DNA of 64,000 nucleotides from Sphingomonas paeninsulae (GTDB taxonomy: Bacteria > Pseudomonadota > Alphaproteobacteria > Sphingomonadales > Sphingomonadaceae), in the NCBI RefSeq assembly GCF_003660165.1, contig NZ_CP032829.1:620001-684000 (forward strand), read 5' to 3'. The translations under genes were made by a program, and so were the position numbers. Below the pieces are notes generated by a model. That model was not told the origin of the DNA. It made no database searches and saw only the letters and a list, made by a program, of their open reading frames with translations. Shown here piece after piece: positions 9,736-17,991 of this stretch (its first letter is position 1; each line of letters begins with the position of its first letter).

Positions 9736-10685
9736 AAACCGGCCTCGTGATACTGGTTGCAATTCTGTTCGTGCTATCGCTGCTGGCGGGCAAAGTCTGG
9801 TTGCCGCCATCCGATTTATTCCATGATGGTCCGGCGGCATGGATTGTTCTCGACCTTCGCCTGCCGCGAGCGATCCTTGGGCTATTTATCGGTGCCGGTC
9901 TCGGACTCTCCGGCGCAGTCTTGCAGGGGTATTTGCGGAACCCGCTGGCTGACCCTTCGATCGTCGGGATTTCTTCGACAGCAGCGCTGGGAGCGGTGAT
10001 CGCGATATTTCTGGGCGCCGCAGTTTCGCCGGCGATCGTTTTCGGCAGCGCGATGGTGGGTGCTGGCTTGGCCGTGCTGTTGCTCGTTGCAATGGGGGGC
10101 CGCGGAACCAGTCCGCTGGTGTTCATTCTGGCGGGGACCGTGTTGTCGAGCCTGTCGGGTGCGTTGACGGCTTTCCTGATTTCCATCGCGCCCAACCCGT
10201 TTGCGACGAGTGAAATCATCACCTGGCTGATGGGAGCGCTAACCGATCGGAGCATGGCGGACGCAATGCGGGCGGTGCCGTTGATCGTGGTGGGCGTGAT
10301 CCTGCTGCTGACCACCGGACGTGCGCTCGACGCGCTGACACTCGGGGAAGATGCCGCGCGCAGTCTGGGAATTGATATGCGCTGGCTTCAGGGGATAATC
10401 GTGCTGGGCCTTTGCCTGACGGTCGGGGCTTCGGTTGCGGTGTCGGGAGTTGTGGGATTTGTGGGACTCATCGTGCCGCACATCGCGCGGCGGTTCATTG
10501 GCGAGCGGCCGTCGGCGATCCTGTTGCCTAGTGCGCTGGGCGGTGCGGCGCTGGTGCTGGCGGCGGATAGTCTGGTGCGGCTGACGCCGGGCGCGGGGGA
10601 AGTTCGGCTGGGTATTGCGATGGCACTGATCGGTGCCCCCTTCTTCTTTTTCCTTCTAAAACAACTCCGCGGGAAGTTTTCGTGA
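9732..10685 (+). CDS. btuC: Cobalamin ABC transporter permease (FecCD family)
   Basis: Inner-membrane permease of the B12 importer with about ten transmembrane segments, 317 residues from TTG 9732. That start forms a TTGA overlap with the btuF stop and has AGGATGGG just upstream; the longer in-frame ATG at 9672 would place a hydrophilic tail inside btuF. Family motifs include LDLRLPRAILGLFIGAGLGLS, GAVLQGYLRNPLADPSIVG, SLGIDMRWLQGIIV (coupling-helix region) and SGVVGFVGLIVPHIARRFIG. It is followed by a GTGA overlap with the ATPase gene. Confidence 0.92.
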   Translation: MKTGLVILVAILFVLSLLAGKVWLPPSDLFHDGPAAWIVLDLRLPRAILGLFIGAGLGLSGAVLQGYLRNPLADPSIVGISSTAALGAVIAIFLGAAVSPAIVFGSAMVGAGLAVLLLVAMGGRGTSPLVFILAGTVLSSLSGALTAFLISIAPNPFATSEIITWLMGALTDRSMADAMRAVPLIVVGVILLLTTGRALDALTLGEDAARSLGIDMRWLQGIIVLGLCLTVGASVAVSGVVGFVGLIVPHIARRFIGERPSAILLPSALGGAALVLAADSLVRLTPGAGEVRLGIAMALIGAPFFFFLLKQLRGKFS

Positions 10686-11433
10686 GTTGGGTGATGGGTA
10701 ATGTAGTGCTTACCCAACGGGGGTTGGCGGGGATTTCGGCGGAATTTCTGGCGGGTCAGGTGACCGCGATTATTGGGCCGAATGGCGCGGGAAAGACCAC
10801 TTTATTACAGATACTTAGCGGCCTGACGCGGCTGGATGCGGGGAGTGTTGTTCTGGATGGAGTCGCGCTGGACAGGTTTACACCCAATGAGCGGGCGCGG
10901 CGGATTGGGTATTTACCGCAGACTGGCGGCGGCGTTTGGAACATTACTGCGCGCGAATTGGTCGCTTTGGGACGGTTACCGCACCGTTCGCGGTTTGCGG
11001 GGCCGAGTTCCGCCGATGAAGCCGCCATCCAAAACGCACTGGAGGCGACCGATACCGCCCATCTGGCCGAGCGCCCGCTTGATCGAATGTCGGGCGGCGA
11101 GCGCGCGCGCGTGCTGTTCGCGCGCGTGTTTGCGGGGGAACCCGAATGGATGTTGACCGATGAACCGCTTGCCAACCTCGACCCCCACACCAGCAAAGGA
11201 TGCTGCGGCTGATGCGTGGGGCGGCGGCACAGGGTCGCGGCGTCATCACCGTACTGCACGATCTGAACGCGGCGGCGACGGCAGACAGTGTTATCATGCT
11301 GGCGCGAGGGCGCGTCATCGCAGCCGGTCCCACCGACCGCGTGTTTACCGCCGAGGCGCTGAGCGAGACGTATGGAATGTCGTTCAGCTTGCAGAAGGGT
11401 AGGAACGGGCAGACGCTCGTCGGGACGGAATAA
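10682..11433 (+). CDS. btuD: Cobalamin ABC transporter ATPase, apparent frameshift at a C5 run
   Basis: ATP-hydrolysing subunit of the B12 importer. GTG 10682 overlaps the btuC stop. Visible motifs are Walker A GPNGAGKTT, the Q-loop YLPQTGGGVWN, the signature MSGGERARVLFAR and Walker B WMLTDEP with the D-loop LANLD. Just after the D-loop the frame breaks at a run of five C (11182-11186) and stops at 11212. The neighbouring frame continues QQRMLRLMRGAAAQGRGV, ITVLHDLNAAATADSVIMLA (H-loop), to TYGMSFSLQ and a stop at 11433. One extra C gives a 250-residue protein of normal length. I infer a missing base; if real, the enzyme would lose its H-loop. Confidence 0.88.
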
Positions 11434-11441
11434 AAATGCCT

Positions 11442-11456
11442 TGATACATTATATCA
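11442..11456. promoter_or_regulatory. AT-rich palindrome before a TonB receptor, candidate metal-regulator site
   Basis: TGATA-CATTA-TATCA is a perfect five-base inverted repeat around five bases, 46 bp before the receptor start at 11502 and just after btuD. An AT-rich dyad in such a position would suit a Fur/Zur-family repressor. This is inference from form and position only; the bases do not match any consensus I can quote with certainty. Confidence 0.35.
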
Positions 11457-11501
11457 TTTCTTTAAGAGGCGCTGCGGGAGTGTCGTCCCCCGGAGAATCC
11501 A

Positions 11502-13652
11502 ATGCGTCGTCTCGTTCTGCTCGCCAGTGTTGCCCTTTCTGGTCCGGCTCTCGCTCAAACCGTTCCCGATAACAGCGCCGACCAGACACAGGGCGATATC
11601 GTCGTCACCGCCAAACGGCTGGATGCTGCCCGTAACGATATTCTCCCGGCGCTGGGCGCGAGCGAGTTCAACTTCGACCGGACGGTGCTGAACAATCAGG
11701 TCGGCGGTGCGGACCGCAACTTGACGCAAGTGTTGCTGCAGGCACCTGGCGTGACCCAGGACAGTTATGGCGCAGTCCATGTTCGCAACGAACACGGCAA
11801 CCTTCAATATCGGCTGAACGGCATCGTCGTACCGGAAAGCATTTCAGGATTCGGACAGACGTTCGATCCGCGCATTGCCGATTCCATCGCGCTGATAACA
11901 GGTACCCTGCCCGCCCAATACGGGTATCGCACATCGGGCGTCATCAACCTGTCGACCAAGTCGGGCGCGTTCGAAAATGGCGGCGATATCGGCTATTACG
12001 GCGGCAGTCGTGGCACTATCCAGCCAAGCGCGACGCTGCACGGATCGACCGGCAACCTGAACTACTTTTTTTCGGGCAGCTATTTGCAGAACGACCTCGG
12101 TGTCGAAAATCCGACCGGCACGCGCAACGCGATCCATGACCGCACCGAACAATATCGGGCGTTCGGATATCTGTCGGACGCGATTTCAGACACAAGCCGG
12201 ATCACAGTGTTCGGCGGCACGGCCATCGGCAAGTTTCAGATTCCGAACGTGCCGGGACAGAATCCACAATTCGATCTGAACGGTCGCACGACGTTCGATT
12301 CATCGCAGCTCGATCAAAATCAACGCGAAACCACCCATTACGGGGTCGCGGCCTATCAATATGCGGGCGACAAGCTGAACTTTCAGGTCGCGCCATTCAT
12401 CCGTTATTCGGCGACGCATTTCACGCCCGACCCGCAGGGCGGCGATATTATCTTTAACGGGTTCAGCGACAATTCGCGCCTGTCGAGCCTTGCCTATGGG
12501 CTTCAGGCGGATGCGAGCTACAAATTGTCGGACGCCCACACGCTGCGGTTCGGGGTATTCTTCCAGAACGAGCACACGAAGGCGAGTGTGAATTCGCTGG
12601 TGTTCCCGACCATCACCACGCTCGATCCCGACGGTAACCCGGTGGTGACGCAGACGAGCAACCAGACGACCAGCATAACCGACAGCCAGAGCAAAACCGG
12701 GCAGCTTTATGGTCTCTATCTTCAGGACGAATGGTCGGTCAGCCCGACACTGACGCTGAATTTCGGCGCACGGTTCGACGTGGTCCACGCCTATACGCAT
12801 GAGCAGCAGATCAGCCCGCGTGCGAATCTGGTTTATCAGCCGACTGGCCGCACCACTTTCCATATCGGCTATGCGCGCAATTTCACGCCGCCGCCGCAAG
12901 AGCTGGTCGGGACGACGACGGTCGCGCAATTCGCCAATACGACAAAGGAATCGGAAATCCCGTTCGGCGATCCGGTAAAGGCCGAGCGTGAGCATTATTT
13001 CGATGCGGGCGTGCAGCAGACCCTGCTGCCGGGCCTGACGGTCGGGCTGGACGCCTATTACAAGATCAAGCGCAACCTTCTGGACGAGGGACAGTTCGGA
13101 TCGTCGCTGGTCCTGTCGCCGTTCAACTATGCCAGGGGATATGCCTGGGGTGTCGAATTGCGCGGCAATTATACGCAGGGGCCGCTGGCGCTGTATGCCA
13201 ACGTCGCGCGTGGCAAGGAGAAGGGCAAGGATATCGTATCGAGCCAGTTCTTCTTTGCGCCCGAGGAATTGGCGTACATCGCCAATCACTACATCTACAC
13301 CGATCATTCGCAGCAGTGGACGGCTTCGGGCGGGGGCAGCGTGACGATCAAAGACGGATTGGGAACGCTGGTTCCAACGGCTGACTTTCTTTACGGCGAC
13401 GGCCTGCGCGCTGAAGATCCGGCAGGGATTGTTCCGAACGGTGGTAAACTGCCGTCATACTTCACCGCCAATTTCGGCATCGCGCAGAATTTCGATGGTC
13501 CGGGCGTGCTGAAAGGTCTTTCGATCCGGTTCGACATCACCAACGTCTTCGACAAAAGCTATCTGATCCGCGACGGATCGGGCGTCGGTGTGGGTGCGCC
13601 GCAATTCGGAGCACGGCGCGGGTTCTTCGGGGGCATTCGCAAGACCTTTTGA
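11502..13652 (+). CDS. TonB-dependent outer-membrane receptor, substrate unknown
   Basis: A 716-residue outer-membrane importer. Signal peptide MRRLVLLASVALSGPALAQ; TonB-box-like GDIVVTAKR; plug with DRNLTQVLLQAPGVTQDSYG, VHVRNEHGNLQYRLNGIVVP and SGVINLSTKSGAF; a barrel of alternating strands; and a C terminus ending in Phe (RRGFFGGIRKTF). It follows the B12 operon on the same strand but has its own leader with an AT-rich palindrome and a ribosome binding site (GGAGAATCC), so it is probably a separate unit. The plug lacks the typical cobalamin-receptor segment layout of btuB. A metal or metal chelate is a reasonable guess for the substrate, but nothing in the sequence proves it. Confidence 0.85.
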   Translation: MRRLVLLASVALSGPALAQTVPDNSADQTQGDIVVTAKRLDAARNDILPALGASEFNFDRTVLNNQVGGADRNLTQVLLQAPGVTQDSYGAVHVRNEHGNLQYRLNGIVVPESISGFGQTFDPRIADSIALITGTLPAQYGYRTSGVINLSTKSGAFENGGDIGYYGGSRGTIQPSATLHGSTGNLNYFFSGSYLQNDLGVENPTGTRNAIHDRTEQYRAFGYLSDAISDTSRITVFGGTAIGKFQIPNVPGQNPQFDLNGRTTFDSSQLDQNQRETTHYGVAAYQYAGDKLNFQVAPFIRYSATHFTPDPQGGDIIFNGFSDNSRLSSLAYGLQADASYKLSDAHTLRFGVFFQNEHTKASVNSLVFPTITTLDPDGNPVVTQTSNQTTSITDSQSKTGQLYGLYLQDEWSVSPTLTLNFGARFDVVHAYTHEQQISPRANLVYQPTGRTTFHIGYARNFTPPPQELVGTTTVAQFANTTKESEIPFGDPVKAEREHYFDAGVQQTLLPGLTVGLDAYYKIKRNLLDEGQFGSSLVLSPFNYARGYAWGVELRGNYTQGPLALYANVARGKEKGKDIVSSQFFFAPEELAYIANHYIYTDHSQQWTASGGGSVTIKDGLGTLVPTADFLYGDGLRAEDPAGIVPNGGKLPSYFTANFGIAQNFDGPGVLKGLSIRFDITNVFDKSYLIRDGSGVGVGAPQFGARRGFFGGIRKTF

Positions 13653-13720
13653 TGTAGCCAATGGATGAGTTTTGGGGGTTAGACACGACGAAGGTGCTTG
13701 AGTAAGCACCGCCCATGTTT

Positions 13721-13745
13721 GGAACCGCAACCACAGTGCTTGGTT
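13721..13745 (+). promoter_or_regulatory. Candidate sigma-EcfG promoter (GGAAC-N16-GGTT)
   Basis: GGAAC at 13721-13725, a 16-base spacer, and GGTT at 13742-13745. The general stress sigma factor EcfG of alphaproteobacteria recognises GGAAC-N16/17-CGTT; this site differs at one base of the -10 element. It lies about 50 bp before the start of the 25-residue membrane peptide and faces it. Confidence 0.5.
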
Positions 13746-13793
13746 ATCCCCGCGCAACGACCGCAATCATGTGGTCGGCGTTAGGAGACGAAC

Positions 13794-13871
13794 ATGGGCA
13801 AAGGTATTCTTCTGTGGCTGATCGGTATTCCGATTCCTGTAATTCTCGTGCTCTGGCTGATTTTCCGCTAG
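13794..13871 (+). CDS. 25-residue single-span membrane peptide
   Basis: A very short gene: ATG 13794 to TAG 13869-13871, preceded by AGGAG at a good distance (TTAGGAGACGAAC). The product is one hydrophobic helix: MGKGILLWLIG then IPIPVILVLWLIFR. A short charged N terminus, a proline-bearing middle and a terminal Arg suggest a membrane-inserted peptide with its N terminus inside. The stress-type promoter upstream suggests induction under general stress. I do not recognise a named family. It is separated from the following hydrolase gene by 28 bp. Confidence 0.6.
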   Translation: MGKGILLWLIGIPIPVILVLWLIFR

Positions 13872-13899
13872 ACATATCAACAGCTACGCCGGACGCGGC

Positions 13900-14736
13900 G
13901 TGACGCTGGAAACCGTTTCAAGCTGGCGAAGTCATGGCGGGACGCAGGGCGTCTATCGCCATGCTTCGTCGGAAACACACACCGACATGACATTTTCGGT
14001 CTTTGTGCCGGATCATCTGCCCGAAGGTAGATTGCCCATTGTCTGGTATCTGTCGGGCCTGACCTGCAATCACAGCAACGTCACCGAAAAGGGTGAATAT
14101 CGGGCGGCCTGTGCTGAACTGGGGCTGATCTTTATTGCTCCCGACACGTCACCGCGCGGCGACAATGTGCCCGATGACGAAGCTTATGATTTCGGACAGG
14201 GTGCCGGGTTTTATGTCGATGCGACGCAAGATCCATGGTCGGCAAACTTTCGGATGCGCAGCTATATCGAGAAAGAACTGCCCGCGCTGATCGCGGCGAA
14301 TTTTCCGGCGGATATGTCTCGGCAGGCGATCATGGGACATTCGATGGGCGGGCATGGCGCGCTGACGATTGCGCTGCGCAACCCCGACCGTTTCAAATCG
14401 GTGTCCGCATTCGCACCGATTTCCGCACCGTTGCATTGTCCCTGGGGAGAAAAAGCACTGGGCGGCTATCTGGGTCCGAACCGTGACGACTGGCGCGAAT
14501 ATGATGCGTGCGCGCTGATCGAGGATGGCGCGCGGGTGGCCGAAATTCTGGTCGATCAGGGCGGCGGCGACAATTTTTTGGAAACGCAATTGAAACCGCA
14601 TCTGTTGTCGCGTGCGTGCGACGACGCCGGAATTGCCCTGACGCTCCGCATGGAGCCGGTTTACGACCATAGCTATTATTTCATATCGTCATTCATGGCC
14701 GACCATCTGCGCTGGCACGCCGCGCGCCTGATTTAA
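13900..14736 (+). CDS. fghA: S-formylglutathione hydrolase
   Basis: Hydrolyses S-formylglutathione to formate and glutathione, the second step of glutathione-dependent formaldehyde detoxification; cytoplasmic. Esterase D family, 278 residues. The nucleophile Ser is in IMGHSMGGHGALT; LSGLTCNHSNVTEKGEYR, APDTSPRGDNVPDDEAYDFG and DHSYYFISSFMADH (catalytic His) are all characteristic of the family, and the GAGFYVDATQDPWSANFRM segment is diagnostic. The start is GTG 13900. No formaldehyde dehydrogenase gene is adjacent. The FMN reductase gene follows 10 bp later, so the two are likely co-transcribed. Confidence 0.93.
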   Translation: MTLETVSSWRSHGGTQGVYRHASSETHTDMTFSVFVPDHLPEGRLPIVWYLSGLTCNHSNVTEKGEYRAACAELGLIFIAPDTSPRGDNVPDDEAYDFGQGAGFYVDATQDPWSANFRMRSYIEKELPALIAANFPADMSRQAIMGHSMGGHGALTIALRNPDRFKSVSAFAPISAPLHCPWGEKALGGYLGPNRDDWREYDACALIEDGARVAEILVDQGGGDNFLETQLKPHLLSRACDDAGIALTLRMEPVYDHSYYFISSFMADHLRWHAARLI

Positions 14737-14746
14737 GGAATATCAA

Positions 14747-15361
14747 TTGAGCAAGACACCGCCCCTCATCGTTGGCCTTGGCGGCACCATGACTGCGAAC
14801 AGTTCGTCCGAACGCGTGCTTCGCCATGTATTGGACGAATGCAAGGCCGCGGGTGCGGAAACGATCCTGTTCGATGGCAATGCGCTGGACCTGCCGATGT
14901 ATGGCTATGGGACGCCGCGCACCGAAAAGGCACAGGCTCTGATCGATGCCCTGCGACGGGCGGAGGGCGTCGTGATCGCGTCACCAGGCTATCACGGCAC
15001 GGTATCGGGCCTGATCAAGAATGCGCTCGATTATATCGAGGACATGGCCAAGGATGATCGGCCCTATTTCGAGGGTCGCTCGGTCGGGCTAATCTCGGTA
15101 GCCGCCGGTTGGCAGGCGACGGGCACGACGCTGGCGACACTGCGCAGCATCGTCCACGCGCTGCGCGGATGGCCGACTCCGATGGCGGTTACGGTCAATT
15201 CGGTATTGCCGGTTTTTGCCGAGGACGGCACCGTCAGCGATGCTACATTGAAAACACAACTGGGCGTACTGGCGCGTCAGGTCGTAGATTTTGCACGGAT
15301 GAAGGCGCTGGACGATCTGGGCCGCGCGGCCGCCGCCTCTGTGAACTCGGAACAGAATTAA
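14747..15361 (+). CDS. NAD(P)H-dependent FMN reductase
   Basis: A flavodoxin-fold quinone/FMN reductase of the NADPH-dependent FMN reductase family, 204 residues, with start TTG 14747 (AAGGAATATCAA just upstream). The FMN phosphate loop is the LGGTMTANSSSERVLRH segment. The SPGYHGTVSGLIKNALDYIED segment is the usual FMN-ring-binding and dimer-contact region. It sits 10 bp after fghA. A role in reducing quinones or supplying reduced flavin is a family-level statement; the true partner is unknown. Confidence 0.85.
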   Translation: MSKTPPLIVGLGGTMTANSSSERVLRHVLDECKAAGAETILFDGNALDLPMYGYGTPRTEKAQALIDALRRAEGVVIASPGYHGTVSGLIKNALDYIEDMAKDDRPYFEGRSVGLISVAAGWQATGTTLATLRSIVHALRGWPTPMAVTVNSVLPVFAEDGTVSDATLKTQLGVLARQVVDFARMKALDDLGRAAAASVNSEQN

Positions 15362-15467
15362 GGACGCGATTAGGGTATGGGCGTCATTTAATCTAAAGGC
15401 GATTTCGTTCGGACAGCTTGGTGTTGGTTATCCATCGACCCCACGACTGAACCCGCCGGAGAAAAAG

Positions 15468-16271
15468 TTGACGCAGCATATTTCGATCGGGGTTGAGCAG
15501 GCCTATTTGCCGCCGCCCTCTGCCTTTCTGGTGCTGACCGAATTGCCACGCGCGCTTGCCGAACTGGGAGCATTGCCGCTTGCCTTTCCGCTGTTGATGA
15601 AGGCTGCGCGAGGCGACGGCCATCCGGTGCTGGTGCTGCCCGGTCTTTCCACGACCGATCGGTCAACGGGGCTGTTACGGCGCTATCTGTCTGCGCTCGG
15701 CTATGATGTTTATGCTTGGGAGCTTGGCCGCAATCTGGGGCCGCGGGCGATCGGGCATCAGGGTGAAAAACTGATTGCCCGGCTGGAGGAAATCCATGCG
15801 GCTACCGGACAAAAGATAACGCTGGTGGGCCATAGCCTTGGTGGGATCATTGCCCGGCAATTGTCGCGGCGTCGGCCCGATATGGTGCGACAGATCGTGA
15901 CGCTGGGGTCACCCTTTGCCGGCGACCCGCGATCGACAAACGTCTGGAAAATTTACGAATATCTGTCGGGACAGCGCGTTTCGGACCCCGACACAAAGGC
16001 GCAATTGCTCGAAAGTCACGATGCGCCGCCGGTCCCATCGACCGCGATCTATACAAAGGGAGATGGCATCGTCGCGTGGCAAAGTTGCCGCGAGCCCGAA
16101 ACGCCGACGACCGATAATATCGAAATTCCGGGGAGCCATTGCGGGCTATGCGTCAATCCGATCGCACTATACGCGGTTGCAGACCGGCTTGCGCAGCCGT
16201 TGGGCCAGTGGAAGCGATTTGGCCGCAGCGGACTGCGCGCATTATTCTATCGGTCGGGGCAATTTCACTAA
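15468..16271 (+). CDS. Alpha/beta hydrolase, lipase-like
   Basis: A 267-residue hydrolase. The nucleophile elbow is GHSLGGIIARQLSRRRP; the oxyanion side is GHPVLVLPGLSTTDRS; a late His is likely in IPGSHCGLCVNP. The strand order VYAWELGRNLG, KITLVGHSLGG, IVTLGSPFAGDP resembles PGAP1/lipase-type esterases. No signal peptide is seen with the TTG 15468 start, which is preceded by CCGGAGAAAAAG. The substrate is unknown. It is convergent with the phasin gene, with 5 bp between the stops. Confidence 0.8.
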   Translation: MTQHISIGVEQAYLPPPSAFLVLTELPRALAELGALPLAFPLLMKAARGDGHPVLVLPGLSTTDRSTGLLRRYLSALGYDVYAWELGRNLGPRAIGHQGEKLIARLEEIHAATGQKITLVGHSLGGIIARQLSRRRPDMVRQIVTLGSPFAGDPRSTNVWKIYEYLSGQRVSDPDTKAQLLESHDAPPVPSTAIYTKGDGIVAWQSCREPETPTTDNIEIPGSHCGLCVNPIALYAVADRLAQPLGQWKRFGRSGLRALFYRSGQFH

Positions 16272-16276
16272 ACGCG

Positions 16277-16603
16277 TCAGTCTTTTTTCGGTTGAAACAT
16301 CGTCATGGCATCCTTGCCGAACTGAGCGATCATCTCACCGACTTCCTTGATCTGCGTTTGCGAACGGGCGGCGGCCTCTTTCATGAAATCGCCCTGAATC
16401 TTCGCGAGTTCCTGAACCGATTTCACACTGGCGGCTGACCGTAGCGCGACGAACGCAGCGCGGGTGTTTTCCTCGGCCTGATCAATCACCTTGCTGTTGA
16501 GAGCGGCGGCATTCGCGCTCACCTTGCCCGCTGCATCCTTCATCGACTGGCCGGCCTTTTTCATCGCATCGCCAGATTTCTCAGCGAACTTTTCTTGTGC
16601 CAT
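16277..16603 (-). CDS. Phasin-family protein
   Basis: A 108-residue, almost wholly helical protein of the phasin type, which in other bacteria coats polyhydroxyalkanoate granules. From ATG 16603 (AAGGAG eight bases upstream): MAQEKFAEKSGDAMKKAGQS, then amphipathic repeats and the phasin segment NTRAAFVALRSAASVKSVQE, LAKIQGDFMKEAAARSQTQI, and a lysine-rich end. A longer in-frame start at 16699 is unlikely because it runs through the divergent promoter region. No PHA synthase gene is in the window, so a granule role is inferred from the family only. Confidence 0.85.
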   Translation of the reverse strand: MAQEKFAEKSGDAMKKAGQSMKDAAGKVSANAAALNSKVIDQAEENTRAAFVALRSAASVKSVQELAKIQGDFMKEAAARSQTQIKEVGEMIAQFGKDAMTMFQPKKD

Positions 16604-16677
16604 TGCGCCATCTCCTTTTCGAATTCCGACATCTGGCACCTGTTTTCGATCCTGCACAAGTTCGATCTCCCAAAATG

Positions 16678-16702
16678 GGAACTGGCGCGGCGTAACCACG
16701 TT
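16678..16702 (+). promoter_or_regulatory. Sigma-EcfG general stress promoter (perfect GGAAC-N16-CGTT)
   Basis: GGAAC at 16678-16682, exactly 16 bases, then CGTT at 16699-16702, an exact match to the alphaproteobacterial EcfG consensus. It ends 28 bp before the ATG of the DUF4142 lipoprotein gene, which fits a short leader. The hemerythrin gene downstream would be in the same transcript. Confidence 0.8.
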
Positions 16703-16730
16703 AACTCCTCACACTCGACGGAGAGAAACT

Positions 16731-17282
16731 ATGCGCACTGCACTTTTGATAACGGCTGCGGCACTCGCGCTGACCGCCTGTGGACATAAAGCGGACAATG
16801 CGGCCGCACCTGATGCCAATGTCGCGATGGCAGACAATATCGCTATCCCGGCAACCGCGCCCGTTGCGACGTCCGATTTCGTCAAGAATGCGGCATTGGG
16901 CGATATGTACGAGATTGCGTCGAGCAAGCTGGCGGCAACGATGGCTTCGTCTGCCGATGTAAAGAAATTCGCTGCGGCGATGATTACGGCGCACACGGCG
17001 ACGACCGCTGGCCTGAAGGCGGCGATTGCCAAGGATGGCGTCAAGGATAAGCCACCGGCCGCGCTCGATGCCGACCATCAGGCTTTGATCGACGCATTGA
17101 AAGCCACGAAGGGTGCGGATTTCGATGCGCTTTACAAAACCCAGCAGACCGATGCCCACAACAACGCGCTCGCGCTGATGAAGGGCTATGCAACCACCGG
17201 CGACCAAGCCGCGTTGAAGACCTTTGCCAGCGAAACCGCTCCCAAAGTCAAAACGCATCTCGATATGCTTGGCAAAATGTAA
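16731..17282 (+). CDS. DUF4142 lipoprotein, ferritin-like fold
   Basis: A 183-residue exported protein. ATG 16731 follows GGAGAGAAACT. The signal ends in a lipobox, LALTACGH, so Cys17 is probably lipidated. The mature part matches the DUF4142 (formerly DUF305-like) helical bundle: TSDFVKNAALGDMYEIASSK, ADVKKFAAAMITAHTATTAG, then HNNALALMKGYATTGDQAAL and ETAPKVKTHLDMLGKM. These proteins are common in stress regulons of alphaproteobacteria; their biochemical activity is not established. It is first in an operon with the hemerythrin-domain gene 19 bp downstream and is controlled by the perfect sigma-EcfG site. Confidence 0.88.
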   Translation: MRTALLITAAALALTACGHKADNAAAPDANVAMADNIAIPATAPVATSDFVKNAALGDMYEIASSKLAATMASSADVKKFAAAMITAHTATTAGLKAAIAKDGVKDKPPAALDADHQALIDALKATKGADFDALYKTQQTDAHNNALALMKGYATTGDQAALKTFASETAPKVKTHLDMLGKM

Positions 17283-17301
17283 CTGAGTACCAAGGAGACT
17301 A

Positions 17302-17931
17302 ATGATGGCTACACAGACAACCGAACGGGCCAAGGCCGCGCCAAAGCCCCGCACTACGCGGACACGGGCTAACGGCTCCAAATCCGATGGTGGCTCGACT
17401 GGCGCGCTGATTGGCGCTGCCGCTGCTGGCGTCGCGCTGGGCGTGGCGGCGATGATCGGGCGCAAGGTTGCGGTACAAGCGCCCACGGTGTTGGCAGGCG
17501 ACTGGGACGATGCGCTGGCCGCCGAACATGCCGCAACGCTGAAGATCTTCGACGCGATCGAGGCGACCACGCGGGACAATACAACGAAGCGCGCGATCCT
17601 GCTCGCTCAGTTGAAGCACGCGCTCGCCAAGCACGCGTTGCAGGAAGAGAATGCGGTTTACCCGGCGTTGCGCGACGCTGGCGAGGTCGAGGCTGCGGAT
17701 CACCTGAATAAGGATCACGGCTATGTGAAGCAGTATCTTTACGAGCTGACCAATTGCCCCCGCGACAGCGAGCGCTTCCTGGAAATCGTGCGCAAATTCC
17801 GCGTCGATCTGGAAAAGCATGTCGCCGAGGAAGAGAACACGCTGTTCCCGTCCCTGAAAGCCAAACTGTCCGAGGAGGCTAACAGGGCGCTGACGAAAGC
17901 AATGAACAAGGAAGGCTTCAAGCTCGCCTAA
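17302..17931 (+). CDS. Hemerythrin HHE-domain protein
   Basis: A 209-residue protein with a basic, low-complexity N terminus (KAAPKPRTTRTRANGSKS), a glycine/alanine-rich hydrophobic stretch (TGALIGAAAAGVALGVAAMI) that could be a membrane anchor, and a C-terminal HHE four-helix domain. Likely di-iron ligands are the His/Glu residues in AAEHAATLKIFDAIE, KHALQEENAVYP, NKDHGYVKQYLYEL and EKHVAEEENTLFP. Such domains bind O2, NO or iron. Spacing to DUF4142 (19 bp) and the shared stress promoter point to an oxidative or nitrosative stress role. The start is either ATG 17302 or ATG 17305, behind AAGGAG. A strong inverted repeat follows the stop. Confidence 0.88.
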   Translation: MMATQTTERAKAAPKPRTTRTRANGSKSDGGSTGALIGAAAAGVALGVAAMIGRKVAVQAPTVLAGDWDDALAAEHAATLKIFDAIEATTRDNTTKRAILLAQLKHALAKHALQEENAVYPALRDAGEVEAADHLNKDHGYVKQYLYELTNCPRDSERFLEIVRKFRVDLEKHVAEEENTLFPSLKAKLSEEANRALTKAMNKEGFKLA

Positions 17932-17953
17932 AAGGTGAGATTGGCCGTTCACA

Positions 17954-17991
17954 CGGACCATCGGCGAGCGTAAGCGCTTGCCGATGGTCCG
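17954..17991 (+). terminator. 12-bp perfect hairpin after the hemerythrin gene, overlapping the ctaA start
   Basis: CGGACCATCGGC (17954-17965) and GCCGATGGTCCG (17980-17991) are perfect reverse complements around 14 bases, followed by TTTC. It can serve as a terminator for the stress operon. It also contains the ctaA ATG (17984-17986) in its 3' arm, so in a read-through transcript the start codon would be paired. The T-tract is short, so termination strength is uncertain. Confidence 0.65.

Noticed and set aside
12300-13307. Minus-strand frame of 335 codons inside the TonB-dependent receptor
   Set aside because: The composition is that of an antisense shadow; the plus-strand receptor is clear.
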